Below are positions 55,248-62,513 of a stretch of 64,000 bases of DNA, piece after piece. The position numbers and the translations under genes are program-made. The stretch comes from Parachlamydia acanthamoebae. GTDB lineage: Bacteria > Chlamydiota > Chlamydiia > Chlamydiales > Parachlamydiaceae. A model generated the notes under the pieces. It saw only the letters and a list, made by a program, of their open reading frames with translations, ran no database searches and was not told the DNA's origin. Every line of letters starts with the position of its first letter. The stretch's first letter is position 1. The stretch spans positions 124,001 to 188,000 of the forward strand of contig NZ_BAWW01000003.1 of assembly GCF_000875975.1 (NCBI RefSeq), written 5' to 3'.

Positions 55248-55519
55248 AAAAACCTACAAGCTGTATAGAACAATTAGCTTGGAGCATCCCCATTTTTTAT
55301 TCAAATGAGAAATATAAATCTTTTAATTTAAAGATAATGCCTTTTATTTTTGACACTTGGGAAAGAAATAAGCTATCCATTTTTTTATTTCCGGTTGCCC
55401 GCGGCTCATGTAACGTCAGCCATGAATTAAGCCATCCCGTATGTACAAATTAGTTCTCCGAGGCTTGGCTGAGCATCGATTGCTTACCCAAAATTGCCCT
55501 TTAGAAAGTATTTAAAAAT

Positions 55520-55690
55520 TTAAGTTATTGATTTATACCTGTTTACCATTGTTCTTGTCATACAAAGATAGATCATTGCTTCACTTGTTTCAGTCCAATA
55601 CTCATAATCTTTACTCATTCGCCTGTCACCAAGGGAAATTCCTTGATATATTTTAGATACTTTTCCTGTGTCTGTTTGCAGAAACATAAG
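55520..55690 (-). pseudogene. IS5-family transposase, C-terminal remnant
   Basis: On the minus strand a frame ending TAA 55520-55522 reads GDRRMSKDYEYWTETSEAMIYLCMTRTMV (given in part: RRMSKDYEYWTETSEAM), matching the RRLSKDYExxPxTSEAMIY end of IS5-group transposases. No N-terminal part is present. The DNA just beyond (CTTTCTAAAGGGC on the minus strand) could be the element end. Confidence 0.7.
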
Positions 55691-55794
55691 AATTCAAAAC
55701 TGCAGAATTTATGAAGGTGAAAAATTCAGAGGGTATAACTTTAGTAACCCGAGTTTGGGTTTATCCTTATAGAGCTTAAATAGATAGATAGATT

Positions 55795-56095
55795 TTTAGT
55801 AACGAAAGACATCTGCATGATTTGAAACATTGGCTTACTAAGCAAAATAATGTTTACGCCATGCGAGGTCAAAGAAAAAATACGATTGATAGTACAACCA
55901 AAATCGAACTATCTTCATCCTATTAGTCTGCGTGATTTTGTGAATTTGAAGTATATTAGAAAATTCATTGAAGGAGCATTTGGAATAATCTCAAGGCTTT
56001 TACCTAGGAAGATTTATTTCATTAGTCCTGAAGGATTTGAAATTAAAGTCTTCGGATTTCTTATTGCAGCCACAACAAACTTCCTCGCAAATTAG
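55795..56095 (+). pseudogene. IS982-like transposase, C-terminal remnant with frameshift
   Basis: Two frames joined by a shift near 55925: first HLHDLKHWLTKQNNVYAMRG, then DFVNLKYIRKFIEGAFGI and LLPRKIYFISPEGFEIKVFG up to the stop at 56095. The second half is clearly homologous to the minus-strand remnant at 57070-57621 (EEFVNLKYIRRTIEPP), so the two derive from the same element type in opposite orientation. Confidence 0.7.
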
Positions 56096-56136
56096 TTATT
56101 TGCAACTTATATTAATTAATAATTTCTATGCTACAC

Positions 56137-56168
56137 AGGCATTATGAATATTCTATAATGCCTTTATT
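56137..56168 (+). terminator. Hairpin terminator after the transposase remnant
   Basis: Stem AGGCATTAT/ATAATGCCT (56137-56145 with 56155-56163), nine-base loop, followed by TTATT. It is a likely terminator on the plus strand, perhaps belonging to the decayed IS. Confidence 0.6.
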
Positions 56169-56205
56169 AAGTTTAGTTTAGGAAATCATATTTGTCGCCC
56201 GCCTG

Positions 56206-56445
56206 TTATTCTTCTATAGGGCGAGGCTTTAAGCACAAAATATGCTTTATCCCTGCCGGACGTCTTTCTTCATTAGTTTCTTCTCTAGGAGCGAATTCAT
56301 TTTTTTTTGTGATTTGATTTTTCATGTTTTGAAAAACATTATTGGTTTTTTCCACTTTTATATTTTTCTTTTGCAATTCATTTTTATGGCTATCTTTATT
56401 AGGATCCCATAATGGATACGGATATCTATTATCTACCAATCTCAT
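56206..56445 (-). CDS. Small unknown protein (79 residues), possible cassette remnant
   Basis: A 79-residue charged protein (DNRYPYPLWDPNKDSHKN, then Lys/Asn/Glu-rich) with no recognised family. ATG 56445 has AAGGAG seven bases upstream, a strong signal, and overlaps the stop of an upstream open frame by four bases (ATGA), typical of a translated operon. It sits between transposase fossils, so it may be the surviving 3' part of a displaced operon. Whether it is still transcribed is unknown. Confidence 0.5.
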   Translation of the reverse strand: MRLVDNRYPYPLWDPNKDSHKNELQKKNIKVEKTNNVFQNMKNQITKKNEFAPREETNEERRPAGIKHILCLKPRPIEE

Positions 56446-56645
56446 ATAAAACTCCTTTTTGTTGAATTATTTAAATAATTTCCATTCGATCGATTACATT
56501 TTAATGCATAGTCATTTTGCATTTCAAGAGAATAAGGCAAATCATCAATAGCTTTTTGGGCTGCGACGTATCTTTCTTCAGAACTGGCTTCAACTTTGGC
56601 TTTAAGATTATATGCTATAAGAATAATATATGAATCTATCTCTCT
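56442..56645 (-). pseudogene. 5'-truncated gene coupled to the 79-residue gene
   Basis: A minus-strand frame open from 56645 to TGA 56442-56444 encodes about 67 residues with coding-like composition (LKAKVEASSEERYVAAQKAI, DDLPYSLEMQNDYALK) but no early start codon. Its upstream edge runs into the transposase remnant at 56608. The most economical reading is a gene whose 5' end was removed by IS insertion or deletion. Confidence 0.5.
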
Positions 56646-57060
56646 CTAATTTATCGATCCAAAAAGTTATCAGGCTGAATGTCAAAAATCCTTTCCAATA
56701 GTGCGTTCTTTTTTCCCTCCTTACTGCTAATCGTCTAAACTTTCTCTGTAACCAAGATATCGCGCGTTCAACTTTCCAGCTTATCCGCTCAAAAGGGACT
56801 CTAGTTTTTCTGCTGCCTTGCCAGGTTTTTTGCGCCTGCAAATCCATGTGGAAATTTTGCGTCTTAAGAGCTTGTCTCTAAGTGCTTCTGCATCATATCC
56901 TTTGTCTACTTCAAAAATAGGGATAATCTCTTTTGCTAACACGCTGCTAATATGCTTTTCCACACGGTCCAGTAATGGCTCAACTTCTTTTGCTGCTGTA
57001 CTTGTAAAAGCTATGGGAGATTTCCATCTATCAACAAATGTTTAGTTGTATATAGAATAT
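56608..57060 (-). pseudogene. Transposase remnant (IS4/IS5-type DDE), frameshifted
   Basis: Two overlapping minus-strand frames together give the C-terminal half of a DDE transposase: WKSPIAFTSTAAKEVEP, IIPIFEVDKGYDAEALRDK, then in another frame FERISWKVERAISWLQRKFR and LAVRREKRTHYWKGFL, the usual R-(Y)-RxxVERxFSWL-like end. The frameshift falls near 56800. No intact N-terminus exists upstream, where a different transposase remnant abuts. Confidence 0.75.
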
Positions 57061-57069
57061 GTGGCATAG

Positions 57070-57621
57070 GCCAAAATAAATCCTGTGATTTTTAATTCAA
57101 AACCAGCTGAAGTCACCGCATGAATTTTCCTCGGCAGAAATCTTGAAATTACTCCAAAGGTGGTTCAATAGTTCTTCGAATGTATTTCAAGTTTACGAAT
57201 TCTTCCAAATCGATCAATCGGGTTGAATTTGTTTTACGATCTGCTAGTCTGATTCCCTGCTTTCTAAATCTCGCCGATCTCCATATTTTATGAACACGCT
57301 TATTCAAGCAACTAAGCATAATATATTTACGAATATATTCATGCTCATATAAGAAGCGACGAGCCAGAGAGCCAGATCCAAATTTCCATAAAAGAATCTC
57401 ATTGCCACAACAAAACTCATCATCACTTCTGAGGTGCCGATCTTAACATTATGCCAATCAAAAAAATTCTGATTCTGAATAAAGTCGTCACAAAGGCAAT
57501 AAATTGCTATAATTCGTTCTTTCATGGCCTCGGCTCTCTGGTTTGTTTGTAGAAAAACAATTTTGAGAGCTTGAGGCCTTTTTTGTTTAGAAGAAAGTTT
57601 ATTTAAACAGTTACTTTCCAC
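57070..57621 (-). pseudogene. IS982-like transposase remnant, several frames
   Basis: The N-terminal part is an open frame from 57621 (MKERIIAIYCLCDDFI, then TSEVMMSFVVAMRFFYGNL), like IS982 transposases. A shift leads to YEHEYIRKYIMLSCLNKRVHKIW, then a jump to EEFVNLKYIRRTIEPP, LPRKIHAVTSAGFEL-like sequence and decay near 57070. The catalytic middle is missing, so this is a deleted, inactive copy. Confidence 0.7.
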
Positions 57622-57711
57622 TTAGGTTAAGAATTCAATTTCTTTCAATCGAATTTCAAAGAATTTATTTTTTGTTATACTGATATTAAAAGAACTTAAT
57701 AAGGATTTTTT

Positions 57712-58503
57712 ATGAAAAGACTCATCATGTTTTTTATATTTGCGGTTTTTAACTTTTTCGCTATTTTTTCTCAGGAACTTCCTTGGAGTGAAGATTATCA
57801 AATGCATCTCACAGGAAGAACAGCGTCGTTGATGCCCCAACTTACGACTTATCCTTCTTTAGAATCCCCTATCAACGACTTAGAAGTAATTCTCAAAAAA
57901 TTCCCCGACGAAAAAATTCTTTTATTCGATTATGGAGATCTGATGAATATCGAAATTGCGTCTTCTTCTCTCAGTGAAGAAACTATTCAATCGATGAAAC
58001 CCGCCATTGCATTTGGTTTTAAACGCCTCTTTAACTACAAATCCAAAGACCCTTCGGTATGGGGAAAAGGAGTTCAGGACAATGAAAAGGCCTTATTAAA
58101 TTTGGAACCGATGACAACATATAAATCGATCGTGAACGGAGTTGTCCTCGAAATCGGAGAGGAAGATCTCTCACAACTCGTGACAGAAAAAGCAGGCTAC
58201 GATCTCGTTCCTCTTCTTATAGCGGATTGGAATGAAGCGCTATCTCAAAATCCAGAAGTGAAAATCCAAATTGCTTATACGTTTATTGCTCCTAGCGAGC
58301 TACGCGACAATATTGCCTATACCCAGACGCATTATTATCCTATACGCGGAAATTTATTCGCTGTTCAACAAGGCGCTGTTATTTATGGGGAGAGATTTTT
58401 AGATTTCTTAAATGCCACGACTTATATGGCAAATGGAACAACTCTGACCAAAGACTGGGATCAGCGAACATTTTCTAAAATTCTGGATTCTAAAGAGCCC
58501 TAG
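57712..58503 (+). CDS. Secreted gamma-glutamylcyclotransferase-like protein
   Basis: A 263-residue protein with a signal peptide (about 1-20). Residues ~68-175 resemble the GGCT/AIG2 fold: FDYGDLMN (74-79 region) in place of the usual YGSLM, AFGFKRLFN, NEKALLNLEP, VNGVVLEIGEEDL and TEKAGYDLVP, where E159 aligns with the catalytic Glu. The usual Ser of YGSLM is Asp, so substrate or activity may differ. AAGGA lies six bases before ATG 57712, and TATACT with a poor -35 precedes it. Export suggests action on host or periplasmic glutamyl peptides; uncertain. Confidence 0.7.
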   Translation: MKRLIMFFIFAVFNFFAIFSQELPWSEDYQMHLTGRTASLMPQLTTYPSLESPINDLEVILKKFPDEKILLFDYGDLMNIEIASSSLSEETIQSMKPAIAFGFKRLFNYKSKDPSVWGKGVQDNEKALLNLEPMTTYKSIVNGVVLEIGEEDLSQLVTEKAGYDLVPLLIADWNEALSQNPEVKIQIAYTFIAPSELRDNIAYTQTHYYPIRGNLFAVQQGAVIYGERFLDFLNATTYMANGTTLTKDWDQRTFSKILDSKEP

Positions 58504-58547
58504 TTTTAAGCCACTACCCTCTATCATAAATTGAAATTCAAATACAG

Positions 58548-58661
58548 GGCGGTCCTAAACATGTAATGCTGAACTTAAATTTTATTGACTTTTCAGTCGG
58601 GATAAACAAATATTTTATTTGTGATTACAATCAACATCAAGCATTACTATTTACAACTAGC
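58548..58661. mobile_element. MITE-like element, copy A
   Basis: About 114 bp beginning GGCGGTCCTAAACATGTAA and containing the core TTTTATTGACTTTTCAGTC and TGTGATTACAATCAACATC. It is the inverted partner of 59517-59631, with only scattered mismatches. Its right terminal repeat is eroded (TATTTACAACTAGC) and supplies the stop codon of the gene at 58647-59438. No transposase is encoded. Confidence 0.8.
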
Positions 58662-59438
58662 TATAACTGCAAGCGCATTTTCATATTGTTTATCAATTTC
58701 TTGTTGATTAGATTTGGCTGTCCAAGTGTCTATAGTTTCAATGTGTACGGCGGTATCTTTTTTAAGGTTAATATAATATACTTCATTTTCAAGATAAAGA
58801 TCTGCTACAAAACAATAAGCATTTGTTAACTCTTCTCTATTTGTTACACAAGCTTTTTGACCAAAATTGCTCATTACTACCCCTCCATTAGGCTTAAGAT
58901 AAAAATTGACACGAATGACATCCCCCTCTTTAATTTTAATACGAAAATTTATTATAAATTTCAGATTAGTATTTAAAATAGGATGTTTTTTGCAAAGAGC
59001 AATAATTGATTTTTTAGATTCCAATTCTTTTAATTTATTGATTTGTTCTGCTTGAGATTGAGCTGCAATCTTGCATTTCTCTACCACCATTTCAAGAGTT
59101 CTTACCGTAGCCTCAGGGAAAAATCTCTTAAAGGCGGCCATTTTTGTGCGGGCATTAATCTTGCTTAACTCTTGTCCCTCAGTAAGTTGTAATGCTTTGC
59201 CCAGGCTACGCATGTTAAGAATATACTCATTTCCATTATCATCCTTGAACCTTTCAGCCTGACTAATTAATACCTTAAATTTACCCCACCAGCTATCCTT
59301 AGAGTATGCTTGTACACTAACAACTTTTGGAAATTTGCCAATTGGCGTTTCCGATGTTGATTGATATTTATTGACTGCATCTGGAACTTGTATGTTAACT
59401 CTTCCTCCAATTAATGTCGGATAAAAAGAAAAACTCAT
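58647..59438 (-). CDS. Unknown protein bracketed by inverted MITEs
   Basis: A 263-residue soluble protein with no recognised family. GGAG lies five bases before ATG 59438. The first ~60 residues are beta-like (FYPTLIGGRVNIQVP; VVSVQAYSKDSWWGKFKV), then helices with QAEQINKLKELESKK, and a beta-rich end (RVNFYLKPNGGVVMS; YCFVADLYLENEVYYINL). Its last ~4 codons and stop lie in MITE copy A, so the original C-terminus may have been altered. The flanking inverted elements make it look like a cargo or recently rearranged gene. Confidence 0.75.
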   Translation of the reverse strand: MSFSFYPTLIGGRVNIQVPDAVNKYQSTSETPIGKFPKVVSVQAYSKDSWWGKFKVLISQAERFKDDNGNEYILNMRSLGKALQLTEGQELSKINARTKMAAFKRFFPEATVRTLEMVVEKCKIAAQSQAEQINKLKELESKKSIIALCKKHPILNTNLKFIINFRIKIKEGDVIRVNFYLKPNGGVVMSNFGQKACVTNREELTNAYCFVADLYLENEVYYINLKKDTAVHIETIDTWTAKSNQQEIDKQYENALAVIASCK

Positions 59439-59516
59439 ATTTACTCCAATATATTTTATTAAAATAAATACGTTATTTAAGATTCTACTTTTTTATTTGT
59501 CAACAACAAACTAACA

Positions 59517-59631
59517 GGTAGTCCTAAATATGTAGTGCTCGATGTTGATTGTAATCACAAATAAAATATTTGATCATCCAGACTGAAAAGTCAATAAAAT
59601 TTAAGTTCAGAGTTACATGTTTAGGACCACC
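59517..59631. mobile_element. MITE-like element, copy B (intact terminal repeats)
   Basis: 115 bp with terminal inverted repeats GGTAGTCCTAAATATGTA at the left and TACATGTTTAGGACCACC at the right (15 of 18 positions complementary). Internal sequence is the reverse complement of copy A. No coding capacity for a transposase; it fits a miniature inverted-repeat element moved by an IS elsewhere. It fills much of the 417-base gap 59439-59855, whose remainder holds the remnant frame at 59632-59736 and a promoter. Confidence 0.85.
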
Positions 59632-59736
59632 AAATACAGTATCTTTATTGCCTTTCAAAAGATATTTCAAAAAACAACTGGCACATAGATTTTTATTATC
59701 CCATTCGCGTCTATCAATATCTTTAATGTAATTCAT
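59524..59736 (-). pseudogene. Short frame interrupted by MITE copy B
   Basis: A minus-strand frame begins at 59736 (MNYIKDIDRREWDNKN, then LCASCFLKYLL) and after ~35 residues runs into the MITE, which provides the remaining ~35 residues and the stop. The first part has a CxxC-like LCASC and coding-like composition but no ribosome-binding site. It is probably a broken gene fragment. Confidence 0.35.
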
Positions 59737-59787
59737 GACAAAACAAACCAGCTTTTAATTAATTAAATTAATAAATACAAATTAAGC

Positions 59788-59816
59788 TAAACAAAAATCG
59801 CGTAAGTATATATAAT
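59788..59816 (+). promoter_or_regulatory. Predicted promoter of the first tandem HxHG gene
   Basis: TAAACA (59788-59793), a 17-base spacer and a perfect TATAAT (59811-59816), about 40 bases before the GTG at 59856. The -10 is consensus and the -35 four of six. Confidence 0.5.
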
Positions 59817-59855
59817 TAATACACTTAAATAAACAAATAAAATTACGAGGTTTTT

Positions 59856-60635
59856 GTGAATCCTTTACAGTCTTCCAGAGAAACTTGGAATAACGATTCT
59901 TTTGCTTTCAATGGAATAACTCTCCAACACACTCATCAAGAAAAAAACATTCCAGCAGATACCAATGAAGCTATAGGACATTTGTATAGCATTTATGAAT
60001 GCGTAGATAAAATTTTTGCTTTAATTAAAGCGGAAAGTCATTCAGAAAAAGACCTGAAAGACTACTTAGTTAAAGATTTAAAACACATGGAATTCTTAAT
60101 TGAAATAATTAAGAAAACGTATACAGATGGAGAAATGCAGTCATGGGAAGAATTCGTCTCTAAAAATCTTAAAGCTTACGAAGCTTCACCAGAGTCTCCT
60201 TCCATTTCTTCTCGCCCTCCTAGCTCTCAGCAAGATATTGCGAGTGAACCAATAAAAGAGAGGGTTATGCATGTATCAGGAGCCACTAACCGTAAACCCG
60301 TTTACGCATTTTTCCATGAAGCTCAAGGCAATCCAGTAGTCCAATACAAACATTCCCATGGATTGAATCCTTACACGGTTTGCAAAAACTTTGACAAAGT
60401 TTTAGAGGCTGTACGTAAGTGCTCTGAAGTAGGCGAAGAAACTAGAGAGAGGTTTCCCTCCGCTGCCGAAAATAATCTTAAACTTCATAATGAATTTATA
60501 CAAATAGTCGAAAGCAAGAAGAGAAAATACTTGGAAAGAGAGAGTAATAAAGCGGGAAAACCAAAAATAGAAGAACGTTCTTTCAAAGTAAAAAAACAAA
60601 GAGTTGAACCAGAAAAGATACAGCCTACACAATAA
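59856..60635 (+). CDS. HxHG-family modular protein, tandem copy 1 (effector candidate)
   Basis: A 259-residue soluble protein of no known family. Residues 1-30 (SRETWNNDSFAFNGITLQH) are almost invariant among the three tandem copies. A helical domain spans ~38-110, a Pro/Ser linker 111-136, HSHG at 166-169, C-terminal helices to ~230, and a basic tail KAGKPK and KVKKQR like a nuclear-localisation signal. The start is GTG 59856, where the paralogues have ATG, after ACGAGG. It has its own promoter and strong terminator. Confidence 0.82.
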   Translation: MNPLQSSRETWNNDSFAFNGITLQHTHQEKNIPADTNEAIGHLYSIYECVDKIFALIKAESHSEKDLKDYLVKDLKHMEFLIEIIKKTYTDGEMQSWEEFVSKNLKAYEASPESPSISSRPPSSQQDIASEPIKERVMHVSGATNRKPVYAFFHEAQGNPVVQYKHSHGLNPYTVCKNFDKVLEAVRKCSEVGEETRERFPSAAENNLKLHNEFIQIVESKKRKYLERESNKAGKPKIEERSFKVKKQRVEPEKIQPTQ

Positions 60636-60646
60636 AAAAACAAACT

Positions 60647-60674
60647 AAACCTCTGACTTTTAGTCAGAGGTTTT
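60647..60674 (+). terminator. Rho-independent terminator after copy 1
   Basis: Stem AAACCTCTGACT/AGTCAGAGGTTT (60647-60658 with 60662-60673), three-base loop, followed by TTCTAT. A close sequence relative follows copy 3. Confidence 0.85.
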
Positions 60675-60797
60675 CTATCTCCACCAACTTCTCTTTTAGT
60701 TTACCGAAGCAACTCCGAAAAGAAATAAAAAAAATTAACAGTATAACTTGCATTTATTTAAATTAAAGACACTAATTAAATATTTTATAAGGTTTAT

Positions 60798-61574
60798 ATG
60801 AATTCTCTTCAATCTTCCAGAGAAACTTGGAATAACGATTCTTTTGCTTTCAATGGAACAACTCTTCAACACATACATCAAGAAAACAGTCATGTTCAAT
60901 TGGACACCAATGAGGCTATAGGACATTTGTATAGTGTGTATGAATGTGTGAATCATATTTTTGATTTAATTCATTCAAAAAATCATTCGGAAAAAGAACT
61001 CGGTGCTCATGTCGTTAAAGATTTAAAATACATGGAATTCTTAATTGGAATAATTAAGAAAACCTATACAAATAAGGAAATGAAATTATGGGAAGACTTC
61101 GTTTCTCAAAAGCTCAAAGTTTATGAAGCACCCCCGTTATCTCCTTTAATGCCTCCACAATCTCCCTCTATTTCTCCTCCTAGCCCTGAACAAGTTGCGA
61201 GTCTAGAAGTTGAAAAAATAATCACCCATATTCCTGGAGCCACTAATCGTGATCCTTTTTACAGAATATACAATGGTTCAGTCCAATACTTTCATTCTCA
61301 TTCGTTAAAGCCCCAAGCTGTTAGAGATACCAACACATTTTTAAAAGCTGTATGGGCGTGCTCTGCGGTAGGCGAAGAAACAAGAGAGAGATTTCCTGAA
61401 GCTGCGGAGGACAATCTTAAACTCCATAATGAATTGATAGAAGCAATCGAAAATAGAATAAAAAGACAACTGGAAAGAGAAAATAAAAAAGCGGGGAAAC
61501 CAAAAATACGGGAACTTTCTAGCAAAACAAAAAGACAAAAACTTGAAACTGAAAATCCTCAGCCCCCAAACTAA
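60798..61574 (+). CDS. HxHG-family modular protein, tandem copy 2 (effector candidate)
   Basis: A 258-residue paralogue of the preceding gene. The N-terminal 25 residues and the helical domain (~39-110) are highly similar; the linker (111-136) is richer in proline (PPLSPLMPPQSPSISPPSP); the HxHG position reads HSHS (166-169), losing the glycine. The C-terminal domain keeps VGEETRERFP and the basic tail KAGKPK with KTKRQK. ATG 60798 after AAGG has the same GGTTTAT leader as copy 3. No strong terminator separates it from copy 3. Confidence 0.82.
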   Translation: MNSLQSSRETWNNDSFAFNGTTLQHIHQENSHVQLDTNEAIGHLYSVYECVNHIFDLIHSKNHSEKELGAHVVKDLKYMEFLIGIIKKTYTNKEMKLWEDFVSQKLKVYEAPPLSPLMPPQSPSISPPSPEQVASLEVEKIITHIPGATNRDPFYRIYNGSVQYFHSHSLKPQAVRDTNTFLKAVWACSAVGEETRERFPEAAEDNLKLHNELIEAIENRIKRQLERENKKAGKPKIRELSSKTKRQKLETENPQPPN

Positions 61575-61724
61575 ACTTTATGGCATCGGTCAAAGATTTT
61601 CTTATTTATTGGATTTCTCATTTAAATTCAATCAACTTAAAACACTTATTTTCAATAAAATTAACATAAAATCACATTACTTAAATTAAAAACAGTACAA
61701 TTATAAATGTATTATGAGGTTTAT

Positions 61725-62471
61725 ATGACTCCTTTACAATCCAGAGAAACTTGGAATAATGATTCTTTTGCTTTCGATGGAATAACTCTCCAACATATTC
61801 ACCAAGAAAAAAATGTTCCATCAAATACGAATGAAGCAATAGGTCATTTATACAGTGTTTACGAGTGTGTAAACAAAATTTTCGACTTAATTCAATCGAA
61901 ATCAAACCCACAAAAAGAGCTTAAAGACTACTTATTTCAAGATTTAAAGCACATGGAATTTTTAATTGGGATCATTAAGAAAACCTATACAGTTGAGGAA
62001 ATGAAAGAATGGGATGACTTTGTTTCTCAAAAACTTAAACATTATGAAGCTTATGGACAAGTTCCTGAAACTACTTATGAGCAAGCTGTCCCTCTACCTC
62101 TCTCCATTTCTCCGCCTAGCCCACAACAAGTGACGACTCAGCAACCTAAAGTTATCCATATAACAGGAGCGGTGAATAGAGACACGTATTACAAAATTAT
62201 ACATAACGATCAAGGAATCTTTATTAACTATTTTCATTGCCACGGCCAAGTTAAATCTGCAAAAAGCGACAAGAAAAGTCTCGGTGTGTATATAGCGGCT
62301 TTGCAAAAATGCTCTAATAAAGCAGAAGAACTTGAGGCACGATATCCTGATGCTGCAGAAAAGCTGCGTCTGTTTCACGCCCCTCTACGACAGCAAGCAT
62401 TAAAAAGACTGGAAAATGTAAAAGACATTGAAAGAAAGGCTGCAATAGAGAGATCTCAACCAAGAGCTTAA
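61725..62471 (+). CDS. HxHG-family modular protein, tandem copy 3 (effector candidate)
   Basis: A 248-residue paralogue. ATG 61725 is chosen by homology to the siblings and the shared GAGGTTTAT leader; an upstream in-frame ATG at 61707 would add six unrelated residues. N-terminal region and helical domain match copies 1 and 2; the linker (~108-142) is longer and Tyr/Pro/Gln-rich; HCHG is at 171-174. The C-terminal domain is more diverged (KCSNKAEELEARYPDAAE) and the basic KAGKPK/KKQR tail is lost. It ends at a strong terminator. Confidence 0.82.
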   Translation: MTPLQSRETWNNDSFAFDGITLQHIHQEKNVPSNTNEAIGHLYSVYECVNKIFDLIQSKSNPQKELKDYLFQDLKHMEFLIGIIKKTYTVEEMKEWDDFVSQKLKHYEAYGQVPETTYEQAVPLPLSISPPSPQQVTTQQPKVIHITGAVNRDTYYKIIHNDQGIFINYFHCHGQVKSAKSDKKSLGVYIAALQKCSNKAEELEARYPDAAEKLRLFHAPLRQQALKRLENVKDIERKAAIERSQPRA

Positions 62472-62476
62472 GTGGC

Positions 62477-62508
62477 AAAACCTCTGGCTGTTAAAGCCAG
62501 AGGTTTTT
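62477..62508. terminator. Bidirectional rho-independent terminator
   Basis: Stem AAAACCTCTGGCT/AGCCAGAGGTTTT (62477-62489 with 62495-62507), five-base loop, then TT on the plus strand; on the minus strand the stem ends in TTTT. It serves copy 3 and the convergent methyltransferase. Confidence 0.88.
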
Positions 62509-62513
62509 TAATT

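Noticed and set aside
58566-58829. 87-codon plus-strand frame across MITE copy A and the 3' end of the bracketed gene
   Set aside because: Composed of MITE sequence plus antisense of a better-supported gene; no ribosome-binding site.
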